Assembly: GCA_029204225.1 (NCBI GenBank)
Contig: CM055104.1
Location: 46,195,835 to 46,259,834 of the forward strand
Direction: 5' to 3'
DNA from: Diphasiastrum complanatum
Taxonomy: Eukaryota > Streptophyta > Lycopodiopsida > Lycopodiales > Lycopodiaceae
Length of the DNA: 64,000 nt
In this document: piece by piece, positions 21,551 through 32,327 of the stretch
Position numbering within the stretch: position 1 is the first letter of the stretch
Layout: each line of letters begins with the position of its first letter
Made by a program: the position numbers and the translations under genes
The notes under the pieces: model-generated
Databases searched by the model: none
What the model saw: only the letters and a program-made list of their open reading frames with translations
What the model was told of the DNA's origin: nothing

Positions 21551-22157
21551 ATGAATCGTGCTTACGATCCGAATTCTACGGAGGACTATCCCCCAAAGAT
21601 GGTCTCCCCATCCACCGAACAAGCTCGATTTAATCGATATTCCAGGATGAAATCCCAAGTCCAAGAGCCATCCACCAACCCATTCGACAGATGGGAACCC
21701 ATGCGTTATGAAGCTCCATATGAGCGACCACATTTTCATGTTGCCGAATCTTCACATGCACGAGCTCACTTAAACAGAGCTTTTGCAAATAATGTTCCAC
21801 GTACTGAAAAATGTATCCCAAAGCTAGACTTACCTAAGTACGATGGTAACACTTATCCTCAAAGATTTCTTCAAGTGTTTGAGAATGCATGTGATGTTTA
21901 TGGCCAGACATCACCAGACGCCATGGTATAGCTCTTCTCGATGACCATGATCGATCGCGCATGAGAATGGTTTTTTAACCTTGATCGTGAAGATAAACGT
22001 GACTGGTCCCTCTTGAAGGAGGCCTTTATCAAATGTTTCAAGCCATTTCACTTGATAGAAAGTCCTTTTGTCAAGGTCAATAACATCAAAATGACAAAAG
22101 ACGAAAAAGTCTGTGACTACATTAAATGATTTAAAAGATTAAAAAGTCAGGTACAAG
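21551..22157 (+). pseudogene. Ty3/gypsy Gag, interrupted by stops
   Basis: Starts MNRAYDPNSTED. The core matches retrotransposon Gag: PKLDLPKYDGNTYPQRFLQ, EWFFNLDREDKRDW and LLKEAFIKCFKPF. Three in-frame stops occur: TAG at 21929, TGA at 21962 and TGA at 22127. The TGA codons replace positions where Arg (CGA) fits, and TAG fits Gln (CAG), consistent with C-to-T decay. It breaks off at about 22157 where an LTR-like sequence begins; no zinc knuckle or pol is left. Confidence 0.8.
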
Positions 22158-22548
22158 ATATGAAGAATTGCCAAAAATTGGCAAATCTAGCTTGATCAAA
22201 AACCATGTAGAATAGTGTACACAAGTGGGTCCCACACATGTGAGGCCATGATGCCACATGGGAAACCCATCCTAATGTAGGTTAGGTCAAGTCAAGAGAG
22301 TTGGTCATGTCTATTTGGTGGTCATCCCTACTTTATAGGACCTACACCTAAGTTTAAGGTGAAAATTTGACCAACTAGCTACCTACCAAGCATAACTCTA
22401 GGAAATAGACTAGGGTTTCATTTTAGGTCAAGGAGAGTGAGTTAACTTCCTTATTACATGCTGGAAATCCACCTAACTTCAAGAAGGAAGTCGAATTTGC
22501 TATGTATTCCCTCTCTCCATAGTGAGAAGATAGAAAATTTTTGGATAG
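22158..22548 (+). repeat. LTR-like fragment
   Basis: Begins TGAAGAATTGCCAAAAATTGG, close to the minus-strand LTR start at 10508 (both carry GGCAAATCTAGC and CCATGTAGAATA). It replaces the gypsy gag and ends at the copia fragment at 22549. No PBS is seen. Confidence 0.4.
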
Positions 22549-23293
22549 ATCGATAGGGTAATTTGCTCATTTCATTTCTTCCTTCAAGACTTTGAGAACA
22601 TTGATCTTTTGAGTAATTTTAGCCCAAGCTCTAATGGTGTTTAGGGTTTTCAATATCAAATCTTTTGCAGACTTAGTATCTTTGATGGGCTAAGTATATT
22701 TATCTATTTATCCTATCTCTCAAAATCTGAATGCCTAGACAATAATGAGCATTGCCTAGATTTGTAATCTCAAACTCATTGGAAAGTTGGGTTTTGACTT
22801 CTTGTAAAAAAACACTTATCATTGTTAAATAGGAGTGTATCATCCACATATAAGGAAACAATGACAAACAAATTCACAATGGCACTCGCCATATAGAGCC
22901 TTGTGTAGCTTACATACGTAGCTTTCATTCCCTTCCACCTCATTTATTTCTAGTTGCTCCATGTAAATGTGCCCCTCTATGATGCCATTAGAAAAGTAGT
23001 TTCATCCATCTGATGCACTTCAAGATCTGCGACAATTGCATAAGAATACAAGAGTCTATTGGATGCAAGTTTAATAGCAGGACTAGTGAAAATCACTAAA
23101 AGGTATTTGAAAATAGCCTTTTGCAACCAATCTTGCCTTCCATATTCCAACTGAGAGTTCCATCTGGATTGCACTTCAATCTAAAAATCTACCTGCAAGA
23201 AATTATATTCTTGCAAAGGTCCAGAAATATCATTCTTGATTATGATATTCGACATCCATTGCTTTCTTCCAATACTTCAAATCTATAGATGAT
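22549..23293 (-). pseudogene. Copia RT fragment, inverted partner of 30375-31283
   Basis: The minus strand carries decayed RT with DLEVHQMDETTFL and QSRWNSQLEYGRQD (frameshifted) and an EVEGKESYVCKLHKAL-like stretch. It matches 30375-31283 in opposite orientation. This copy has a single copy of the sequence that is repeated four times in the partner. Confidence 0.75.
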
Positions 23294-24385
23294 TAGGCTT
23301 CATCTACGACTATTGGTTCTTCCACAAATGAACAAGAAGTTGTGTATTCATCAATGAATCTCAGTGGTGGTTCACTGACCTAAGTTGATCTTTGTCTGAA
23401 AGAATTTGAAAAAGAATAGTCTAAACTACCTACAAGAATTTTGGGTGTTATCTCATAACTGCTTCCATAATTCAAATATCCTAGTCATAATTCAAATATC
23501 CTAGTCTGTAATGCCATAACCATAAAAAAATTTGCCACCCATATTAGAAGGGTCTCAACATTTATCCAAAAAGGCAATATTATAAAGGAGGAAATGACTA
23601 ATTTATAACACTAGGCATACCACATTTGATTCAAACAACAAGGGATAGTGGCAAGCCACAAGGGCCTGCCTTTATGAAATGCTAGTTAAGAACTTGGTAG
23701 GAAGTTGTGTTGTCTTATCCTGGCTTGATGTATGCACAACTTGGTGTTTTGAAGGATAGGTACATAGTTTTGCTGAGAGGTGTTAAACAAAAGGGGCTTT
23801 ATAAAGGATTTCACTGAACATGATGGTGTTTTGAGGATTTTTAAGATTAATTGATTTTCAAACTAGAAAAGATGCAAAGTTGAATGAATGGTGGTTCCAC
23901 CAATGTTGTATGCAACTTTGTCTGTGTATGGTAGTAGCAAAGCTTTTAGTAGTTCAATATCTACCGAGTAGTATTTGTAATAGTGTCGTGATAAGCCTTG
24001 AACTAAAATAAATCATCGTGAATGTTTATCTAATACGTACACCTCCTACTAGAAATAAATGAAGGCGTTTGTTTGGGTATATTCGTTTCAAATGCATGAT
24101 ATCATCAAAAATCACTTATTGTTTTTTACTTAAACTTCATATATGCTTCAAATAAGTTTCTTGATCCATTAATTTGTATAGTCGCATTGGTTTTTCTTGG
24201 ACCTTATGTAGAGCAGTTGGTTTTTTAATAAAAGGGATGTGAAGTTGGATGTCATAATTATGTTGTTGTTCATCGTGTTGATCTATATTAGCAATGAAAT
24301 CCTCTTATGTATTTTTTGTAATGGTAGAATGGGTTGACGATACAAGAGCAGTATATGTGTTTGAGAACTCATAATTGAATCTGGT
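23294..24385. other. No intact gene; copia linker remnant
   Basis: The first 200 bp may continue the linker before RT of the preceding minus-strand fragment. A 20-bp tandem duplication (TCATAATTCAAATATCCTAG) lies at about 23467-23506. The remainder shows nothing. Confidence 0.4.
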
Positions 24386-24720
24386 GTAAGTTGTTTGGAT
24401 GGTATTATATTGGAAATCGTATGCATCCTTGAAAGTTGTGTAATGTTCAATGACATTGTTTTTAAAGTTTGTCAATGGTTTGTATATTAGTAGTTGTTCA
24501 TCATAAAAGCTTTCAAGGTCCCTATGTTTATTATAATGTACAAACCTTATTATTTGTGGGGTTCTACATTTGCAAATATTGGAGCCAGTTACACAATAGA
24601 ATGAAATGTATTTTGCTAAACATAAATGTACATGGGTATTTGGTCATGCAAGATATTTTTCAATTTTGATTTTGTAATTTATATGTGTGAATTTGGTTCT
24701 AGATTTTGTAATTTGTTCCT
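24386..24720 (+). repeat. Dispersed repeat, copy 1
   Basis: Matches 54947-55238 in the same orientation, starting GTAAGTTGTTTGGATGGT and sharing TTTATTATAATGTACAAA and AATGTATTTTGCTAAACATA. This copy is about 40 bp longer through an internal insertion. Both copies sit at the edge of related copia elements. Confidence 0.75.
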
Positions 24721-24868
24721 ATCAACATCCTACACCTAGATGCTTGATATAAAAAACATAAGACCCCTATATCTAACATAGATAATCTTTTTCAATTCTT
24801 CACACTCCTAATAAAATATTATCTATGAAGATTTAAGCATTGATCTTGATATAACTCCAAGATTAGAT

Positions 24869-25867
24869 CTATGCTTGATGAAAGCACTTTTTCTCAAAGG
24901 CTTGGTGAGTAGATCGGCAATACAAGAGGATAAAGACATGATTTTCATAAAAATCAATTTCTAGGCCTAGGATGTAATGTATCTCTCCTAGATCTTGCAT
25001 TTTAAACTCACATCCAAGTGCTAGCTTAGTTTCATCAACTAGCTTGATACAACTTCCACAAAGAATAATGTCATCAACATAAATTAGAAGAATGACAATA
25101 TTGCTATCAACAAACTTTAGATACATGGAAGGATCATAGTCACTAAGAGTAAATCCTAGTGAGATAAGAAAAGAATTAAGTCTTGAATACCATGATCTTG
25201 GTGCTTGCTTGAGTCCATAAAGACTTTTGAAGAGAAAGCACACTTTGGACTCATCCTTGATGAATCCTTGAGGTTGTTCCATATAGATCTCCTCCTCAAG
25301 ATAACCATTTAGAAAAGCATTGGATACATCTAATTGGAACACCTTCCACTTAAAGAAACAAGCAAGAAAAATAAGATTTCTTATTGCCACCATCTTTGCA
25401 ATGGGTGCAAAGGTCTCCTCATAATCAAGGCCATGGATTTGAGCAAATCCTTTGGCACATAATCTTGCTTTATACTTGTTGATGGTGCCATCATGATTGA
25501 ACTTGATCTGAAATACCCACTTGCAACCAATCACATGCTTGTTGGATGGAGGATCCACAAGCTCCCAAGTATTGTTGGTGATCAATGCATCATACTCTTG
25601 CTTCATGGCATCATACCACTCCTTGGTATTGAGTGCCTCTTGTACATTCTTTGGCTCTTCATGAGAGACATAAAAAACATAATTAGTGGAATGAAGATCC
25701 ACTTGTTTGCCTTTGTCAACATATGAGAGCCTCTTAGGCTCGGATCTATCTCTCATGGACCTTCTTGGTGAGAAAATCTGAGGAGAGTCTTCTTCAAATC
25801 TCGACCCCATCACATCATGATTGTCTTCAAAATCAATAATTGGTGATGCATCCATAGACTTCTTGAT
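24869..25867 (-). pseudogene. Copia RT with RNase H deleted
   Basis: Linker (RRSMRDRSEPKRLSYVDKG) followed by a complete-looking RT: NKYKARLCAKGFAQIHGLDY, QLDVSNAFLNGYLEEEIYM and IYVDDIILCG with the catalytic pair intact. After LGLEIDFYENHVF the sequence jumps directly to the end of RNase H (CIADLLTKPL, readable in another frame near 24860-24905). Most of the RNase H domain is therefore deleted and the frame broken. Confidence 0.85.
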
Positions 25868-26340
25868 CTAGGCCTCTTCAAAAGATGAGTGTTGATCTTC
25901 ATGAAAGACAACATCTCTACTTTCAATAACTTGAGAAGTAGAGAGTATAAAGACTCTATAAGCCTTCTTGGTGGATGAGTATCCAACCATGATCCCTTTG
26001 CATGCACTAGGATCTTCCTTCTTCCTTGTTTCCAAGGGAATATGGGCAAAGCATATGCATCCAAAAACTCTAAGGTGATCAACCTTAGGCTTCTTCAAAT
26101 ATAAGATTTCATATGGTGACTTTCCTCCAAGAGCTATATGTAGGAGCCTATTGCAAAGATAATTTGCACAATTAATGGCTTCTCCCCAAAAATCTTTGAT
26201 GCCTCAATTCTCATAGATTTTACACATTCACATAGAGATCTATTCTCTCTCTCGGCCACTCCATTTTGAGATGGAGAGTAAGAAGAGAACTCTCTTTTGA
26301 TGCCTTCCAGCTCACAAAAATCATGAAATTCATTGGAGAT
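25868..26340 (-). pseudogene. Copia integrase C-terminal half, broken
   Basis: Same element. PSQNGVAERENRSLCECV holds the third catalytic residue (Glu), but a few codons are missing near 26210, shifting the frame. KVDHLRVFGCICFAHIPLE and KGIMVGYSSTKKAYRVF follow. A TAG at 25868 separates this from the RT linker. Confidence 0.75.
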
Positions 26341-27320
26341 TTATTCACCACCTCCATCACTTCTAAGAGTTTTAATCTTGAATGAGAATTGCTTCTCTAC
26401 ATAAGCTTTGAAAATAAGAAAATGATCAAACACCATAGATTTAGAAGCAAGAAGATATATCCAAGTGAATCTTGTGAAATTATCAATGAAAGTAACAAAA
26501 CAAGTGACTCCTCCCTTGCTTGTAGTTGATGAGAAATGCACATCCGAGTGGATTAACTCCAAAGGATGCTTGCTTTTGATAGAAGATCTTGTAAATTGCT
26601 TTTTGTGAGATCTAGCAATAGCACAAGCCTCACAAGGCTTGATCTTCTTGGAGAATGACTTTGGCAAGCCAATAGCTTTGGCTTCTTTGATCATAGAGAG
26701 CATGGATTTGTAGTTGGGATGTCCCAACCTCCTATGCCATAACTCCTCCATAGAGAGCTTGTTCACAAGAGCAACATTACAAGCATTCACATACTCATTT
26801 GGATCTAGTTTATAGATGCCTCCAAATCTAGATCCTAATGCAAGTATCTCATTATTCTTCTTGATAGTGCAAGTATCAACATTGAATTTTACATCATTTG
26901 CAGTGTATATTGATTTCTTGACTCCATCATAAGGTGCAATAGAAGAGAAAGAGTCCTTGGAGCTACACATATGTGAAGAGGTTCCACTATCAATATACCA
27001 TAGGCCGTCCTTCTTGAAAGGAGTAGATGAAAAACTAAAGACCATAAGAGATCCCTCTCCACTTGCAATAGTGTCTTCCTTCTCATTGGTAATGTTGGCT
27101 TGCTTGAGTTGATTTTTCTTCTTGAAGCAATGGGTGGCATAATGGCCTTTCTTGCCACAATAAAAGCACTTGATCTTCCTCTTCTTGAGCTTGGATGATG
27201 AAGCATTAGAGGAATCATCTTCCTCCTCATCTTTGTCTTTGGATTTGACTTTGTCCTTGCTTGAGGATTGTTGATGTTGGTTCTTGCTCCTCCCTTTGTG
27301 CTTATCCTTGGCAAAGAGAG
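26341..27320 (-). pseudogene. Copia Gag zinc knuckle, protease and integrase N-terminal half
   Basis: Reads CFYCGKKGHYATHC (zinc knuckle, about 27130-27175), WYIDSGTSSHM (protease active site), LWHRRLGHPNY, LIHSDVHFSS (first integrase Asp) and LRSDGGGE (second Asp). A TAA at 26341 stops the frame right after the GGGE motif, where related copies have Tyr. Sequence between the protease motif and the pre-integrase motif is shortened. The 5' end is truncated within Gag. Confidence 0.85.
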
Positions 27321-27496
27321 CTTATCAAAGCAACGATTCTTCTTCAAGGCCTAATACTATATCAGAGTGCAAGATCTTATACTTGATATCTTTCGCGATA
27401 TCAAATTATTCTTCAGTTCGAATCAATTTGTTTCGATATCATAGAACTGATTTCCACAACACGGTATCTCTCTTAATGTCTTTAGGCTAAAGTTCC

Positions 27497-28623
27497 AGAT
27501 GGATTCCTAAAGTAAAGCCGATCTTATTGCAGACAAATTGAATGGATCCAATTATCATTTGTGAAAATAAGAAGACCTAACTAATCACCAACGAGTTGTG
27601 GGATGTTGTCACAGGTATAGAAGTAAAGTCTGAAGACGACACAGAAGACTCAAAGTGAAAATCAAAGGATGGTAAAGCTTTCACGCTTATTATCCTCAAT
27701 ATATCAGATACTCAAATTGGCCACATAGCTGAAGCCAAAATTTCAAAAGAATTTTGGGACATCCTGAGCTCACTATATGATGTGAGAGACATAACTACTA
27801 AGTTGCATCTTCGAAGGAAATTCTTCACACTCAAGATGTCAAACAATGATTCTCTTCAGAATCATATTAACCCCTCCGTTGTTGGATCAATCATAGATGA
27901 TCAAGACACAATTATGACATTGCTTTCAAGCATGCCCTCTACATATGAGAATTGGGTGACAATCATTACGACACACTCAAATATAATTCTTACCAGAGTT
28001 ATCACTGTGTTGCTGCAAGAAGATAATCGAAGAACTCAAGACACTCCGTCTACCTCTTCATCTCATGCTCTATATGTCAACAAGGGCTCAAAACGACAAA
28101 AGCAGAAGAACTCCAAGCAGTCTACATCGAATCAGAAACAGACTCAAAGTCAAGAACAACCATCAAATCCACATTCGTCGAAGAAGATGTTTTGGAGGTA
28201 TTGCAAACGCAATAACCATGAGATCTAGGATTGCCGAATTCTCAAAGTGAAGAATGCAGCCAAGCAACCTGATCAACAAGCAAATACAGTTACAGCATCT
28301 CCTGAAGTCGAAATGGACGAAGGCGCTTTTATGGTCAAAGACAAATACGCAAATTCGGATGATTCGTGGTTTCTGAATTTTGGAGCTACTCAACATATGA
28401 CCAATCATCGTGAGATTTTCCATTCCCTCATAAGTTGGAGTTTGAGTCTGTTCAATGCAGAATTATCGATAGGAGTAATAAGATCCTTGCACTCGGCAAG
28501 AGGCATGGATACTTATATAGATTGGCACATTGTTATTCTGATTCTAGTCAAGCTTTGAAAACCTCTGTTCTTGTCAATAAAGCATTACTATGGCATCATC
28601 GCTTAGGAAACTCAAAGCACTGA
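27497..28623 (+). pseudogene. Copia Gag and protease start, decayed
   Basis: Starts MDS followed by stops, then ADKLNGSNYHL and TGA at the usual Trp codon, exactly as in the copy at 13053. Later parts read DIRDITTKLHLRRKF, SIIDDQDTIMTLLSSMPSTY, a damaged zinc knuckle (FWRYCKRNNHEI) and a damaged protease site (WFLNFGATQHM, DSGA-type motif changed to NFGA). Closely related to 13053-13826 but more decayed. Confidence 0.75.
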
Positions 28624-29660
28624 GGTCCGACAACGGGGGGAATACATCTCCACTGAATTCAAGGAGTACTACCTTAACAACGACATTGAGCAACAATACA
28701 TTACCTCCTATTCGCCTCAATCAAATGCTCTTGCTGAGAGAAATAACATAACCTTAGTTGAATCGGCAAAGTGCATGTTATCACATGCGTCACTTCTGAA
28801 GTCCTTCTAGGTTGAAGCTGTTTCAACAGCAAACTATATTCAGAATTGATGTCCTACTAAAGGTCTCTCAGAAAAAACACCATTCGAAGTTTGGATAGCT
28901 ACCAAACCTTTTTTATCGAATTTAGAAGGGATGTACTGCTTATGCGCAAATTCCTCATGATCTCAAGAAGAAGCTCGAATTCTAGAGTATCAAATGTATT
29001 TTTATCAACTACACTATTTCATATGAAGCTTACAAGTTGTTCGATCCTATCGAGTTGAAGATATTCACTAGCCAGGATGTCATCTTCATCGAAGATCAGT
29101 TTATCGACCTCAAAGGAAAAGGTAAAGCTCATGTAGTCGACTCTTCAGTTTCACTTCGAGGTTCCTCAGTCGACTATTCTCATTGAAGGTCCAAGCTCAT
29201 CTACTTTTGACAAACGACATATCAACGGCGAGTCCGAAGATGATGATGTTGCAGTTCAACAACTATAGTATGATGAAAATGATCAACTTCCTCTATCACC
29301 CAGAAGATCAACAAGAATTAGCAGACCACCTATTAGGTATATCGACGAGTCTGTAGCCTACCTTGTTCATGAGCCGACAACTGTCAAAGAGGCACTCAGT
29401 CAGTCCGATTACGATCTTTGAAAATAAGCTATGGATAAAGAGTAATCATCTCTTATCAAGAACCAGACATGGACGATTGTCGAATTACCTACTAGCAGAA
29501 ACGTAGTTGATTATAAATGGATTTTCAAAGTCAAGTACAAAAGTAGACGGAAGCATCGACAGAAAAAAAAGCTCGACTTGTTGCTAGAGGATTTTCTCAG
29601 GTATACAATGTCAATTACATTGAGACCTTCAGTCCAATAGTCAAGCATTCTTCTATTCAA
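28624..29660 (+). pseudogene. Copia integrase and linker, heavily decayed
   Basis: Integrase words appear across frames: RSDN plus GEYISTEF near 28627, SYSPQSNALAERNN near 28710 and EKTPFEVW near 28875, with stops and frameshifts throughout. The linker RRSTRISRPPIRYIDESV at about 29300 precedes RT. Confidence 0.65.
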
Positions 29661-30374
29661 CTTTTATTGTCGTTTGCTGCTGCTGTAGATTTGGAAATAC
29701 ATCAAATGGATGTACATATAACATATCTCAATGGAGTGATCAAAGAAGACAATTGCATGGTGCAATCCGATGGTTATATTATCGAAGGTAAACACAATCA
29801 TGTATGTAAACTCCATAAGGCACTTTATGGCTTGAAGCAATCTGCTCGAGATTGGTTTCAAAGGACCAATACTTCTATTATTGATCATGGCTATATACCA
29901 AGGTCTTCATATTCGAATGTTTACTTCAAGACAGTGCAGCAGTCTTTTATCATTATCACTTTGTGGACGACACATTGCTCTTTGGCAAAAGTATCGATCT
30001 AACAAAAGAAGCTAAGACAATGCTATCTTCCGAATTTCGACATGACCAATCTAGGCGAAGCTCATTTCTACCTTGGTATTCAAATCCACAGAGACAGAAA
30101 TCAAAAGTTGCTCTACATTACTCAACAGAGGTACATCTATAATATGTTAGTCAGATATAATTTAGTTAATTGCAAGTTAGCTCTCTCACCAATGGGACCA
30201 GGTCTCAAATTGTCAAAGGACCAATGCTCTCAAATAATCGAAGAGAAGGAGCAGATGCGTGAGTATTCTTATCATTCGACAATAGAATCTCTTATGTACA
30301 CAATGATCTGTACCAGGCCAGACATAGTTTTTGCAGTCAGTTCCTTAAGTCAGTATATGACTAACCTTGATATA
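29445..30374 (+). pseudogene. Copia RT fragment, frameshifted
   Basis: VDLEIHQMDVHITYLNGVI, HKALYGLKQSARDWFQR, and a VDDTLLFGK motif near 29960 that sits in a shifted frame. It continues MTNLGEAHFYLGIQIHR, YITQQRYIYNML and SLMYTMICTRPDIVFAVSS. It ends at 30374, where it is joined to an earlier portion of another RT, so the unit is a mosaic. Confidence 0.8.
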
Positions 30375-31440
30375 GCCTAATCATCTATAGAATTGAAGTA
30401 TTGGAAGAAAGCAATGGATGTCGAATATCATAATCAAGAATGATACCTGGACCTTTGCAAGAATATAATTTCTTGCAAGTAGATTTTTAGATTGAAGTGC
30501 AATCCAGATGGAACTCTCAGTTGGAATATGGAAGGCAAGATTGCTTGCAAAAGGCTATTTTCAAATACCTTTTAGTGATTTTCACTAGTCCTGCTATTAA
30601 ACTTGCATCCGATAGACTCTTGTATCCTTATGCAATTGTCGCAGATCTTGAAGTGCATCAGATGGATGAAACTACTTTTCTAATGGCATCATAGAGGGGC
30701 ACATTTACATGGAGCAACTAGAAGTAAATGAGGTGGAAGGGAAGGAAAGCTATGTATGTAAGCTACACAAGGCTCTATATGGCGAGTGTACCATTAATCC
30801 ATTGTGAATTTGTTTGTCATTGTTTCCTTATATGTGGACATTAATTGATTGTGAATTTGTTTGTCATTGTTTCCTTGTGTACCATTAATCCATTGTGAAT
30901 TTGTTTGTCATTGTTTCCCTCATATATGGACATTAATCCATTGTGAATTTGTTTGTCATTGTTTCCTTATATGTGGATGATACACTCCTATTTAGCAATG
31001 ACAAGAGTTTTTTTACAAGAAGTCAAAACCCAACTTTCCAATGAGTTTGAGATTACAAATCTAGGCAATGCTCATTATTGTCTAGGCATTCAGATTTTGA
31101 GAGATAGGATAAATAGATGAATATACTTGTCCCATCAAAGATACTAAGTCTTGCAAAATGTACTAAAAAGATTTGGTATTGAAAACCGTAAACACCATCA
31201 CAGCCTGGGCCAAAATTACTCAAAAGATCAATGTTCTCAAAGTCTTGAAGGAAGAAATGAAATGAGCAAATTACCCTATCAATCTATTATAGGATCTTTG
31301 ATGTATGATCAGACCAGATCAGACATGGCTTCTTTTGTTAGCACTGTTAGTTAGTTTACAAGTAGAATAGTAGATTTGTATAGTAGCATTTTGGATCATA
31401 AATATCATCAATTGCTACAAAATGGTTGTGTTCAAATTTG
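30375..31440 (+). pseudogene. Copia RT fragment, plus-strand partner of the inverted duplication
   Basis: Begins with SSIELKYWKKAMDVEY and repeats early RT sequence, then a late-RT/RNase H-start piece (KLPYQSIIGSLMYDQT). It matches 22549-23293 inverted up to about 31283. It contains a four-unit local tandem repeat (30791-30972). Confidence 0.75.
30791..30972 (+). repeat. 44-48 bp tandem repeat, 4 units, within copia RT
   Basis: Units of the form ATTAATCCATTGTGAATTTG plus TTTGTCATTGTTTCC, differing mainly at their ends. The inverted partner has one unit only (around 22840-22885). Confidence 0.85.
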
Positions 31441-32327
31441 TTCACAAAATGACAAAATGAAGGCAAAGGTCAAGGACAGCGAGGAGCACCCCCTCAATTC
31501 AGCATCTACACTATTCACATGTCTTTTGACTTCTTCTTCACAGGCTAGTTCAATAATCATGCAGCATGCTGGTAATATAGCATACATTTGTCATGCCCTT
31601 CTTTCTTCCTTCATTGTAAGTGCTAGCTCAAGAAGAAGGTGAGTTCCTAATTCATAGAAGCATGCTCGCAAAGGCAAAAGATGGCATGATTTTGCAGCTA
31701 AATTAGATATAAAATGATCTTATAGGTAGACGTGGAACCTACAACAAACAAAACACACTAAAATATTTCGGTCTCTCACATCATCATGTGTCAATCGTTC
31801 TGTTATCAGAAGTTTATCCAGTGATTTAAGATTGTTTATCCAGTGACAGCCCGGTAGTCAGCTATCACAATCTGCAGATAGATTTACAGCACCATGAAAG
31901 CTGCGAAAAAGATGCAAAAGGGCTGTCTGCATTCTCCATATCCTTAGCAAATAGATAATGATGATCATGATAACCGAGTCTCTGACTCTACTTCTCTTAC
32001 ACGCAGCAGGAATACGACGATGGCAAAAACCTAGCCTTTCTTGGCAGCTAAGGGCGCTAGAGTATAACCTGCCACTGCGAAGACGTTTCAGATCTCTACA
32101 TTACTTAACCAAACGTAATTCTAAACCACAAGAGTGCTATATTTTCATAAACTGTAATAGCATATACATATAGACAAAATTTCCCGGTGGTCGGGTCCTG
32201 CATCACAAGTAACATGGTTATTGACTATTCAGCTCACACCAAACTGGCGGTCTTGGTCTCAAACTTTTCCTCTAACTCAGCACCAGCACGCAGCCCTTAC
32301 TTCTCCTGCGACTTACTGATCTCGTAA
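31441..32327. other. No gene seen
   Basis: Mixed-composition DNA between the copia remnant and the 3' end of the minus-strand orphan ORF. The small open frames at 31376-31642 and 31958-32173 have no recognisable features. Confidence 0.4.

Larger units (their letters stand above)
24725..27320 (-). mobile_element. Truncated minus-strand copia element
   Basis: Carries Gag C-terminus, protease, integrase, RT, a deleted RNase H and the start of a 3' LTR (TGTGAAGAATTG at about 24811). The 5' end is lost at about 27320 inside Gag. It is closely related to the element at 48517-54946. Confidence 0.8.

Noticed and set aside
22977-23174. Separate conserved 65-residue gene present twice (also at 30497-30694)
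   Set aside because: It is a frameshifted piece of copia RT shared by the inverted duplication; conservation reflects duplication, not function.
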